Of a stretch of DNA of 64,000 bases, positions 8,406 through 17,747 are shown piece by piece. The notes under the pieces are model-generated. The model was given only the letters and a program-made list of their open reading frames with translations, was not told the origin of the DNA and did no database searches. This DNA is from Pontibacter flavimaris (lineage in GTDB: Bacteria; Bacteroidota; Bacteroidia; Cytophagales; Hymenobacteraceae), in assembly GCF_001907195.1 (NCBI RefSeq), contig NZ_LVWA01000010.1, forward strand, positions 124,001 to 188,000, in the 5' to 3' direction. Both the position numbers and the translations under genes were made by a program. Position 1 is the stretch's first letter. Each line of letters opens with the position of its first letter.

Positions 8406-8555
8406 TATACTTGTCTGTAACCTAACTGAGCAGTAGCCGGTTATGCCTATAGAGGCGCCCGCCTTGGAGTGCTTGCCGCCCGTCATCAGGGCGCCCATCT
8501 TAAGTATGATTTTCTGTAATAGAGTGCACTAAGCCTGTTGTTCTGCAGCAGGCTT
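8406..8555 (+). ncRNA. Possible small RNA between two terminators
   Basis: The stretch after the Kelch terminator ends in a second independent terminator (8531-8555) and holds no credible reading frame. It contains a GC-rich inverted pair, GGCGCCC at 8454-8460 and GGGCGCC at 8489-8495, that would fold into a stem-loop. A structured stretch with its own terminator and no gene suggests a small RNA. I see no clear promoter, so confidence is low. Confidence 0.3.
8531..8555 (+). terminator. Second terminator upstream of uvrB
   Basis: A 10-bp stem with one G-T pair (8531-8540 with 8546-8555), 5-base loop, followed by TTTCTTTG. There is no annotated gene between it and the Kelch terminator. Confidence 0.75.
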
Positions 8556-8676
8556 TTTCTTTGCCCCTGGCCTTTTGCAGACGCCCTCGTAGCGCTAGTA
8601 TAATTTGGCGCCAAGGTAAACTTACGGCATCTTTTAACTGTTATAGTTTATCTTTACTATTCTGTAAAACAAGCGA

Positions 8677-10704
<2,028 letters not shown>

Positions 10705-10705
10705 G

Positions 10706-10850
10706 GCAAGTTAGAGAGTTTGGGAGTTAGAGAGTTGGAGAGACGCGATTGCGTCTTGAGTTAGAAAGTTAGAAAGTTAAAAAGTTAGAAGGTTAGAAAG
10801 TATAAAAAGTAAGTATTAAGTATAAAATATAAACTGAAGTATAAAAAGTA
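10706..10850. repeat. Low-complexity GTTAGAAA-like intergenic repeat
   Basis: Degenerate direct repeats of GTTAGAGAGTT/GTTAGAAA pass into repeated AAGTATAAAA words (copies near 10799, 10811, 10819 and 10838). There is no coding potential. It is probably replication slippage or an extragenic repeat. Confidence 0.6.
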
Positions 10851-10852
10851 GA

Positions 10853-10884
10853 AAAGCACCTGCGGCCTGGGCTGTAGGTGCTTT
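10853..10884 (+). terminator. uvrB terminator
   Basis: A 9-bp stem AAAGCACCT/AGGTGCTTT closed by a 14-base loop, followed by CCGTTT. The T-run is modest and the stem starts about 150 bases after the uvrB stop. Confidence 0.65.
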
Positions 10885-10920
10885 CCGTTTATATAGAGTA
10901 GGGGTAGGCGCTGCGGAAGG

Positions 10921-10967
10921 CCTGGTTTTCCTGCTCCTGTCTCACACGGAGCAGGAGCAGGGCCAGG
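10921..10967. terminator. Long two-part inverted repeat, possible bidirectional terminator
   Basis: CCTGG (10921-10925) pairs with CCAGG (10963-10967), and CCTGCTCCTG (10930-10939) pairs with CAGGAGCAGG (10952-10961). TTTT follows the outer arm. The rest of 10968-11102 shows nothing I can assign. Confidence 0.5.
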
Positions 10968-11102
10968 TTTTCATCATAGTTTTATTTGGTAGCAGAAAAA
11001 GGTAGTAGTCTGAAAGCTGGCAGCTTTAGTGCCGGCTTCCGATAGTAAGATGCCAAAACCGGGGCGGGGGTTGCAAGGGGTATTAAAATTTTTCAAATAA
11101 AA

Positions 11103-11151
11103 ACAGAAGGGGCACCCGCAGCTACATGCCAGCCGCGGGCGCCCCTTCTGT
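11103..11151 (-). terminator. Terminator of the fasciclin gene
   Basis: An 11-bp stem (11103-11113 with 11141-11151), extended by an inner CCCGC/GCGGG pair. Read on the minus strand it is followed by TTTTTATTTG. It lies about 25 bases past the stop of the fasciclin gene. Confidence 0.85.
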
Positions 11152-11174
11152 CAGCCTTATACTTATACTTATAC

Positions 11175-11732
11175 TTATTGCGGCAGCAGCACTTTGTCGA
11201 TTACGTGGATCACGCCGTTTGACGTTGGGATGGATGCCACGATGTTGGCACCGTTCACAGTCACCTTACCGTCCTTCACGCCCATGGTCACGCGGCCGCC
11301 GTTTACCTGGCCCAGGCTCTGGCCATCTTCAAACCTGTCTGCGTTCAGCACGCCCACATACACGTGGTACTGCAGGATGTTGCGGAGATCGCTGCGTTTT
11401 TCGGGCTTCAGCAGGCCGTCTACCGTACCGGCAGGCAGTTGCTCAAAGGCCTCATCGGTGGGCGCGAACACGGTGAATGGCCCGGCGTTGGTGAGCACAT
11501 CTACCAGCCCGGCTGTTTTAACGGCTGTTACCAGCGTGGTGTGGTCGGGAGAGGAGGCGGCCACCTGCACCACGTTCTTCTGCGACTCATCGTCCTGCAC
11601 GCCGGACTGGCCTGCGGCGGCTGTAGCTTCCTGCTGCACCTCCTGGGCAGTAGTCTGTTCTTCCGTAGAATTGCAAGCGGCCAGCGCAGCACCTGTTGCT
11701 ATCATAAAGGCCATTGGTAAAATCCTTTTCAT
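11175..11732 (-). CDS. Fasciclin (FAS1) domain lipoprotein
   Basis: A 185-residue protein from the ATG at 11732, preferred to the ATG 45 bases upstream because it gives a proper signal (MKRILPMAFMIATG, lipobox ALAAC, cysteine at residue 19) and has GAAAGGAT just ahead of it. A Gln/Glu/Ala-rich linker follows, then a FAS1 domain from about residue 57: DHTTLVTAVKTAGLVDVL, GPFTVFAPTDEAFEQLP and the C-terminal H2 motif NGVIHVIDKVLLPQ. FAS1 domains mediate adhesion or protein contact at the cell surface. Three tandem ATACTT words (11159-11176) overlap the stop codon. Confidence 0.92.
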   Translation of the reverse strand: MKRILPMAFMIATGAALAACNSTEEQTTAQEVQQEATAAAGQSGVQDDESQKNVVQVAASSPDHTTLVTAVKTAGLVDVLTNAGPFTVFAPTDEAFEQLPAGTVDGLLKPEKRSDLRNILQYHVYVGVLNADRFEDGQSLGQVNGGRVTMGVKDGKVTVNGANIVASIPTSNGVIHVIDKVLLPQ

Positions 11733-11943
11733 ATCCTTTCGTTTGAAGTGTTTTGTAAGTACAATATTGCTACACAAACACTTCAGGAAATATGATTTTG
11801 GTTATCCTGAAAAATGACTTTGGTTAGATTTTATAGGAGTATGAAGGAGTAGGTTTACCATATAGTTTATATCTTGATGTGGCTATACTTTGGAGATTGC
11901 ACTGGGTTTACATAGCTCACTCATAAGGTGACTATATGTCACA

Positions 11944-12687
11944 ATGATGTATTTATCGAGTCAAGGTTCATCGGATAATAAATTAGGGATGATAGGTAGG
12001 TTACTAATTTGGTTTAAAGACGGAGAAGAGAGTCTTCATGAGTATTCCAAACAATTTGGCCCTTTGGCAATGCTCTTAAATCGGTTGCTAAATGAGACAT
12101 ATGAAGGAAAGAAAATAAAGTTTCTCAACCTTTATTTCTACACACAAAAGTCATTCGAAGTATACAAACAGACGGAGTTAAACTACACCCACAGCTATGG
12201 GGGACACGTCCACTATAACGCCTTATTCAACAGGAGAGAATTCGATGTTTTAGCTCTTTCAGAACAAAAGAAATTACTTTGGAAGATATCGTGTGAAATA
12301 TTACAGATAATTGCACGAGACACAAGAAATTCCACCTTGGAGATTAGTGCAGCTACAGCTTATAATAAAGGCATAGAAATGGGCCTAAATGAAGACTTTG
12401 TTATGAGAAGCGCAAACTTCCAGATTCATGATCACTCTGTTAAAGTAAGTATTTTGGCCCGGTTTGTTGGAGAAAGGGTTCTTTCAGTACTAAGCGTGCA
12501 GTCAGATAATAAGCTGATTCTTGAAGAAGAGATAGATAGTACTGATTCTGATAATGAATTCTTCTACACCATCTACAAGAAAATTGAGCTTGACAAGAAT
12601 AATAACATCGTCATTAAGGGGCATTATAGTATTAACTATCTGCCAATGACTGTACCCTTTGCAGACAAATTAAAACAAAGTAGGTAG
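11944..12687 (+). CDS. AT-rich orphan protein of unknown function
   Basis: A 247-residue predicted cytosolic protein without signal peptide or membrane helix. I do not recognise a family. The sequence is rich in Lys, Asn, Glu and aromatic residues, with a helical N-terminal half (LLIWFKDGEESLHEYSKQFG, LSEQKKLLWKISCEILQIIA) and a beta-rich C-terminal half. Its DNA is clearly richer in A and T than the neighbouring genes and its codon choice (TTA, AAT, ATA) differs, which suggests recent acquisition. It faces the radical SAM gene tail to tail with 54 bases between and has no mobile-element genes beside it. Confidence 0.7.
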   Translation: MMYLSSQGSSDNKLGMIGRLLIWFKDGEESLHEYSKQFGPLAMLLNRLLNETYEGKKIKFLNLYFYTQKSFEVYKQTELNYTHSYGGHVHYNALFNRREFDVLALSEQKKLLWKISCEILQIIARDTRNSTLEISAATAYNKGIEMGLNEDFVMRSANFQIHDHSVKVSILARFVGERVLSVLSVQSDNKLILEEEIDSTDSDNEFFYTIYKKIELDKNNNIVIKGHYSINYLPMTVPFADKLKQSR

Positions 12688-12741
12688 CTTAACCACACCT
12701 TTACGGTAGCTGCGCCACCACAAAGTCCAGTCCGCTATCCC

Positions 12742-15000
12742 CTACAGTAACAACAACCCCTTCTCCCGCAAATCAAACCAGCTGGGCGAGTTCAGGAACT
12801 CATCAAAACTCAGGTGCGCCTCGGCCGGGAAGCTTGCCTCCAGTTGCTTTAGCGTTATGGCCTCCGGGTTGTCCGGCGTTACTTTTTGCAGCACCTCGAA
12901 CAGCCACTGGCCAATGGTGGCGGTGGTCTTCACTTCAAAGTCCTCGCCTTTCTCGAAGAAGGTGAGCAGGCAGCGCTCAAGAGTTTGGCCTTTCTGCGCG
13001 ATCATAGTAAAGTCGATGGTCGGTGTGTTGCCGAGCCAGAGTACGCGCGCGTTGGGGCGGGTGCTGTCGGGGCGGTGCGGGGCGGAGATCGCCTCGGCAA
13101 TCAGGTTGGGGCTCTCGGTGGTGCGGGGTACCTTAAAGTCGAACCAGAACGAGGGCTTTTCCTCCAGGCCCACACCGTGCATGTAGTTATAGAGGGCCTT
13201 GCTCAGGCCCTCGCCAAATAAAGTATGGTCGGTGCCTTTCGGGTCATCGTGCCACAGGTCGTTGTTGGCGAAATCGCCTTCCGGAGGGCCCACCTTCACC
13301 ACGCCATACTTCTCGGGGCTCTTGCCGATGGGGCTGTGTGCGGTCATGCTGAAGCGGTGCCAGTAACCTGACTGGATCACGCCGGTTTCGAAGAGCTGCC
13401 GCACCACCTCCAGCGAGTCTATCGTTTCCTGGGCCGTTTGCGTCGGGAAGCCATACATGAGGTAAGCATGCACCATAATGCCCGCCTGTGTGAAGCTATC
13501 CGTTACGCGGGCCACCTGCTCTATACTGACGCCCTTGGCCATGAGCTGCAGCAGTCTATCGGAAGCAACCTCCAGACCACCCGACACGGCAATACAGCCC
13601 GAAGCAGCCAGCAGGCGGCACAGGTCCGGCGTAAAGGTTTTTTCGAAGCGGATGTTCCCCCACCAGCTGATTTTTACGCCCCGGCGGATGAGCTCTATGG
13701 CCATGTCGCGGAGGGGGGCGGGAGGGGCCGCCTCGTCTACAAAATGAAAGCCGGTTTGCCCGGTCTGGGCGATAATCTGCTCGATGCGGTCTGCCAGCAG
13801 GGTGGCCGGAGCCACATCGTAGCGGTTGATGTAATCCAGCGTCACGTCGCAGAAGGAGCAGCGCTTCCAGTAGCAGCCGTGGGCAATGGTGAGCTTGTTC
13901 CAGCGGCCGTCGCCCCAGAGGCGGTGCATCGGGTTGATCACGTCGATTACCGACAGGTAATCCCGCAAAGGCAGGTCGCTGTAATCGGGCGTACCTACTT
14001 CGTTGTGCGGAATGTCCGGGTCGGTGCAGTTGTTCATGTACGTTACCTCGCCATCAGCAAGTATAAACGCGCGTTGCAGTTGTGCCGCCTCGCGCTGCCC
14101 CTGCAGGTGCTCCAGCAGTTTCAGCCACGGGCCCTCGCCGTCGTCCAGGGTCACGAAATCGATGTACTTGAACAGGCGCGGCTCGCGCAGGCTGCGCAGC
14201 TCGGTATTCGGATAGCCGCCACCCATGGCCGTTTTTATACTTGGGTGTGTTTCTTTAATGTGCTTTGCCATGCGCAGGCCGCCGTACAGGTTGCCCGGGA
14301 AAGGGATGGAAAGGCCCACCACATCGGGTTGTACCTGCTGCAGATGCTCCTCCAGCAGCTCCAGTAACATAAGGTCCACGAGGCTCGGAGCCTGCTGCAG
14401 CGCCTCCTCCAACGGGTCGAAAGAGGTGGCCGACAGTGCCAGTTTTTCGGCGTAGCGGCTAAAGGCAAAGTAGGGCGAAATGGTTTCCTTGATCAGATCA
14501 CCCAGATCCTCTAAGTATAACGTGGCCAGGTAGCGCGCCCGGTCGGTGATGCCCATACTTCCGAAAGCCCAGTCGATGTCCTCCACCTGGTCAAAGCGCG
14601 AGGCCTCGGGCAGGAAGCGGCTGTAGCTGATCTGCTGCGCCAGCGTCAGGTCCTTGTTCTGCAGGAACCGGATAACCGGCTCCACCGTGTTCAGGTACTC
14701 CCGCTTGAGGTGCAGGATGCGCAGGCTGTTGTCCGACAGCTCATAACCGCCCTGCTCCACGGCCTCAAAAATGCGCTGCAGCCCCTGGCGGGAGAACATG
14801 CGCAGCACCAACTCAATGCCCATGTCGGCCTGTACCACCTCATAGCCGCGGCCTGTTAAAAAGCCCTTGAGGTAGGCGGTGGCGGGGTAGGGCGTGTTCA
14901 GTTGCGTGAGCGGCGGGGTAATGAGCAGGATAATTGGCTTCTTCTCCAAAGTATAAATCAGCTTTAAAAGTATAAGTATGGCGGCGGGGCCAAAGCACAA
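12742..15000 (-). CDS. B12-binding radical SAM protein
   Basis: A 752-residue protein. The N-terminal part has a cobalamin-binding-type fold region, with PDVVGLSIPFPGNLYGGLRMA and AMGGGYPN near residues 230-285. The radical SAM core follows. The cluster motif is GCYWKRCSFC (cysteines at about 375, 380 and 383), so the spacing is C-x4-C-x2-C rather than the classical C-x3-C-x2-C. Then come FHFVDEAAPP, ISWWGNIRFE and SGGLEVASDRLL, typical SAM-binding strands. Such enzymes methylate or rearrange unreactive carbons, but the substrate cannot be read here. The start is uncertain: the ATG at 15000 precedes a hydrophobic stretch, and a TTG giving LEKKPIILLITPP about 17 codons in is equally good. Confidence 0.85.
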   Translation of the reverse strand: MCFGPAAILILLKLIYTLEKKPIILLITPPLTQLNTPYPATAYLKGFLTGRGYEVVQADMGIELVLRMFSRQGLQRIFEAVEQGGYELSDNSLRILHLKREYLNTVEPVIRFLQNKDLTLAQQISYSRFLPEASRFDQVEDIDWAFGSMGITDRARYLATLYLEDLGDLIKETISPYFAFSRYAEKLALSATSFDPLEEALQQAPSLVDLMLLELLEEHLQQVQPDVVGLSIPFPGNLYGGLRMAKHIKETHPSIKTAMGGGYPNTELRSLREPRLFKYIDFVTLDDGEGPWLKLLEHLQGQREAAQLQRAFILADGEVTYMNNCTDPDIPHNEVGTPDYSDLPLRDYLSVIDVINPMHRLWGDGRWNKLTIAHGCYWKRCSFCDVTLDYINRYDVAPATLLADRIEQIIAQTGQTGFHFVDEAAPPAPLRDMAIELIRRGVKISWWGNIRFEKTFTPDLCRLLAASGCIAVSGGLEVASDRLLQLMAKGVSIEQVARVTDSFTQAGIMVHAYLMYGFPTQTAQETIDSLEVVRQLFETGVIQSGYWHRFSMTAHSPIGKSPEKYGVVKVGPPEGDFANNDLWHDDPKGTDHTLFGEGLSKALYNYMHGVGLEEKPSFWFDFKVPRTTESPNLIAEAISAPHRPDSTRPNARVLWLGNTPTIDFTMIAQKGQTLERCLLTFFEKGEDFEVKTTATIGQWLFEVLQKVTPDNPEAITLKQLEASFPAEAHLSFDEFLNSPSWFDLREKGLLLL

Positions 15001-15231
15001 AAGTACGGATAATGGCGCACAATTAAGAGCCGCTGCCTATGCAACAGCCCAGGCAGGGCTAGAGGTTCACCACGGCCCCGACACAAACACCACGCATCGC
15101 TGAATCCAGTATGTAAATCTGTGTTATACTTAAAATATATTTTATATAAAATATTTGGTATTATTGATTTAGGTGATTACATTTGTTTAGTGAAAGACAA
15201 TTGTTGCTGAGGAAGTTAACCTGCTACGCCC

Positions 15232-15543
15232 ATGCAAACGCCTACTACCATAAACACCCTGAAAACCCTGCAGATGGTGCTGACCACCCTGCTGTTGGTG
15301 CTTGCCGTACTTGCCCAGGATTGGCAGGAAGGCGTCGGTCAGAAAAGCAAGGTGGCGGCTGCGCCTGTTAAAGAGCCCGTGTATGCAGGTTGCTGTCTGC
15401 AGCATGCCTTGCAGGCAGCGGAGGGCGGCAATACCCGCACCGGCCAGATCCACCCAAGACATGTGGGGCAGGTGCTGCAGTTCGGGCCACTCCTGCTGCT
15501 GCAGGCAGACTCCGCCAGGCAGATGGCGGCCTCCCTCTACTAA
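15232..15543 (+). CDS. Small hypothetical protein with N-terminal hydrophobic helix
   Basis: A 103-residue frame starting MQTPTTINTLKTLQMV, with one hydrophobic helix (about residues 15-28) that could be a signal peptide or anchor, followed by a polar segment with a CC pair and a hydrophobic LLLLQ patch. No family recognised. Support for translation: a strong terminator begins 34 bases after the stop, and the frame starts within a short intergenic space. It could still be chance. Confidence 0.4.
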   Translation: MQTPTTINTLKTLQMVLTTLLLVLAVLAQDWQEGVGQKSKVAAAPVKEPVYAGCCLQHALQAAEGGNTRTGQIHPRHVGQVLQFGPLLLLQADSARQMAASLY

Positions 15544-15576
15544 AGGATACCCTTACCAACTATAACCCTGTAAAAC

Positions 15577-15606
15577 AAAAGCCTGCGTTGTTATACGCAG
15601 GCTTTT
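15577..15606 (+). terminator. Terminator after the small gene at 15232
   Basis: An 11-bp stem (15577-15587 with 15596-15606), 8-base loop, followed by TTATTTC; the A-rich 5' arm would also let it act on the minus-strand gene at 15638. Confidence 0.88.
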
Positions 15607-15637
15607 TTATTTCTCCAAAGTATAGGTCGTTTCGCGT

Positions 15638-15862
15638 TTACTTCATCACTTTATCCACCGCCCTGCTCACGCCCGGCACAATGGCCAGCACCGTAAGCGC
15701 GATCATCAGAAACAGCACCAGGAAGCTGCGCAGCAAGCGCCCCGGAAAATCGGCGTGCAGGCCGAAGGTGTAGAGTTCCAATGCCATGGCCAGCAGCAGG
15801 CTGATGAGGGCAATGAGCAGCAGCTTGCGGCGCAGGTGCGATTTGAAGAGGGGCTTTGCCAT
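15638..15862 (-). CDS. Small two-helix membrane protein, DUF2798-like
   Basis: A 74-residue protein with a basic start (MAKPLFKSHLRRK) and two hydrophobic helices (about 13-33 and 44-64) joined by FGLHADFPGRLLRSF. The second helix ends in IVPGVSRAVDKV. The arrangement resembles DUF2798 proteins, small inner-membrane proteins of unknown function; that match is from pattern memory only. Confidence 0.6.
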   Translation of the reverse strand: MAKPLFKSHLRRKLLLIALISLLLAMALELYTFGLHADFPGRLLRSFLVLFLMIALTVLAIVPGVSRAVDKVMK

Positions 15863-15915
15863 AGTTATACTTGCTGTAAGCCCAAAGATAGGCGGCAGAC
15901 CGGCACATTAAAAAA

Positions 15916-16083
15916 TCAGGAGTGGCCTTTTTCTGCTTCGCTCTCCTCTTCGGACTGCTCGTCAGCGGATTCTGGCGCGGGCTCCGGTGGCGGGGCCTGC
16001 TTGTCCTGTCGTACTTTCTCCACGTCGGAGGAGTCGTCTTTGGTGGATTCCTGGGGTGGCTGCTTCGGCTTTTGCTCTTCCAT
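15916..16083 (-). CDS. Short acidic, probably disordered protein
   Basis: A 55-residue frame from the ATG at 16083 (an upstream in-frame ATG at 16122 adds an unlikely extension). The product begins MEEQKPKQPPQES and is almost wholly Glu, Asp, Gln, Pro and Ser, with no hydrophobic core. It lies 53 bases upstream of the DUF2798-like gene on the same strand. Function unknown. Confidence 0.5.
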   Translation of the reverse strand: MEEQKPKQPPQESTKDDSSDVEKVRQDKQAPPPEPAPESADEQSEEESEAEKGHS

Positions 16084-16235
16084 GGCAGGTAGAAGTATGG
16101 TTATGTGCTCATGTACGGGCAAAGCTGCCTGCCGGTGCGGATTTCAACAATTAATTGAGCCGCAACGTACATGCTTAAGGTCGGGGTAAAGTATACATGG
16201 CCCTGGCAAGTATGTTTAACCGGAAAGAAATCAGG

Positions 16236-16529
16236 ATGATGAACACGCCAACTATAAGAACCGTATTTTTTGCATTCACGCTAACCGCCGTGGCTGCCTT
16301 TGGCCTCTCGGCCTGCGACACAGGCACCCAGCCCGGCGATACCAACGTGGAACGCAGCGACCATCACGAAGAAGGAAGTATGGTAGGGGACGATACCAAG
16401 GACCAAACGGAGGCGGAGCGCGACACCATGGAGCAGTATTATGAGCGCACCGAGGAAGGCTCCGCTGTGCATGCCGGCGACGGTAAAAGCGATGGCACCG
16501 ACCGCGATGACGTGAAGGAGCAGCAATAG
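16236..16529 (+). CDS. Small acidic lipoprotein
   Basis: A 97-residue protein. I start it at the ATG at 16236, giving MMNTPTIRTVFFAFTLTAVA and lipobox GLSAC (cysteine near residue 25). Longer in-frame starts exist at 16197 and 16212. The mature part is highly hydrophilic, rich in Asp, Glu, Thr and Gly, with no fold visible and no family that I recognise. Such small charged lipoproteins are common in Bacteroidota and their roles are mostly unknown. Confidence 0.6.
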   Translation: MMNTPTIRTVFFAFTLTAVAAFGLSACDTGTQPGDTNVERSDHHEEGSMVGDDTKDQTEAERDTMEQYYERTEEGSAVHAGDGKSDGTDRDDVKEQQ

Positions 16530-16555
16530 CCGCGATTTTTAAGTATAAAAAGTAT

Positions 16556-16592
16556 AAAGCCAGCCTTTCCCATACCGGGGCAGGCTGGCTTT
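16556..16592. terminator. Bidirectional terminator between the small lipoprotein and the btuG-like gene
   Basis: An 11-bp perfect stem (16556-16566 with 16582-16592) with a 15-base loop lies between convergent genes. The minus-strand side is followed by TATACTTTTTATACTTAAAAA. Confidence 0.8.
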
Positions 16593-16614
16593 ATACATTG
16601 CAGGCTTGGTGATT

Positions 16615-17724
16615 TTAGTTAAACACGAAGCCGCGCGGCCCGATGCCCACTTTAAAGTTGCTCACCTGCTGGCCATCCGGGCTGTACACGCGCACTGTGC
16701 CGTCGCCGGTCCAGTTATTATGATCACCCGCGTAGATGTTGCCAGTCTCCGGGTCTACGCCCAGGCCATGGAAGCCACTGTTGATGAACACGGTGCTGCT
16801 CAGGCCGGAAGCATTAATGTCCTGCACAAAGGTTTTGCCGTCATAGATAAAGTATAGCTTGTCGCCGCTTCCGTTGATAACCAAGTTAGTAGGTATGGTT
16901 CTGTTGCTGTCAAAGGTATAGGTTTCCACGTTCTGCGTGGCTGGGGTTACCTTGCTAAGGGCGCCCGCAGTGGTCAGCGTGTAGTCGATCGCCGACCAGT
17001 CGGAAGTATACACAATTTTCCCCGCGCTCAGCACCCACAGGTTGTTGTTGCGGTCCAGGGCCAGGTTCATTGGGGAATCAGACACGGTGATGGTATTCTC
17101 CACCGCGTCGGTGGCCGTGTTGATAACCGTAATCGTGTTCGCCCCGCTGTTGGCTACGTAGAGTTTGCCGCCGGCAAGTAGAAGCTCCTCCGGCTGAATG
17201 CCCACCGGTATGCTTTTCGTTATTTTCATCGTTTTCAGGTCGATAACTGATACCTGGCCCGGCGCGCCATACGTGATCCACTCGGTAACATAGGCCTTGT
17301 CGGCATCCAGGGCTGTGAAGTAGCGCGGCTGCTTCAGGTTTTCCAGCACCGCCTCGGTCTTGAAGGTATAAGCGTTCACCACCTCAATCTTGTTGCTGTT
17401 GTTTACCGTCAGGTAGGCGCGGTCCTCTACTAAATCCAGGTCGGTCAGCACATCGCCCAGTGGCCTGTCTGCGTTGGCTTTGCTGAAAATATGATTGGCA
17501 ACCGCGTGGCCGGTACTGTCGCTCATAAAGGAAACGGAGGAGTTGGTGTGCGTGTAGTTTCCCTCGTTCAGTATAAACACCCCCTTCTGGTCAAACGGCC
17601 CCCGCACCTCTGCAGGCAGCTCCGGTTCTATATTATCCTTGTCATCGCAACTGGTAAAGCCAAGGGAGGTAACGGCAAGCGTGGCAGCCAGGAAAAAGCT
17701 GCGGAAGTAGTTCAATTTTTTCAT
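16615..17724 (-). CDS. BtuG-like surface beta-propeller lipoprotein (DUF5074/YncE type)
   Basis: A 369-residue protein with a signal peptide, lipobox TSC (cysteine at about 26) and acidic DDKDN. The rest is a seven-bladed YncE-like propeller: repeats such as KIEVVNAYTFKTEAVL, QVSVIDLKTMKITKSI and TITVINTATDAVENTI, the phrase GVFILNEGNY near residue 48 and a final VYSPDGQQVSNFKVG blade. In Bacteroides the BtuG proteins of this kind bind cobalamin with very high affinity on the cell surface and sit on BtuB. Here the gene lies 23 bases downstream of a BtuB-like receptor under a cobalamin riboswitch, which strongly supports a vitamin B12 capture role. Confidence 0.85.
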   Translation of the reverse strand: MKKLNYFRSFFLAATLAVTSLGFTSCDDKDNIEPELPAEVRGPFDQKGVFILNEGNYTHTNSSVSFMSDSTGHAVANHIFSKANADRPLGDVLTDLDLVEDRAYLTVNNSNKIEVVNAYTFKTEAVLENLKQPRYFTALDADKAYVTEWITYGAPGQVSVIDLKTMKITKSIPVGIQPEELLLAGGKLYVANSGANTITVINTATDAVENTITVSDSPMNLALDRNNNLWVLSAGKIVYTSDWSAIDYTLTTAGALSKVTPATQNVETYTFDSNRTIPTNLVINGSGDKLYFIYDGKTFVQDINASGLSSTVFINSGFHGLGVDPETGNIYAGDHNNWTGDGTVRVYSPDGQQVSNFKVGIGPRGFVFN

Positions 17725-17747
17725 TATGGTTTAGGTATGAGTATGAT

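Noticed and set aside
10706-10850. CRISPR-like direct repeats after uvrB
   Set aside because: Units are short, degenerate and without spacers of constant length; this is low-complexity sequence.
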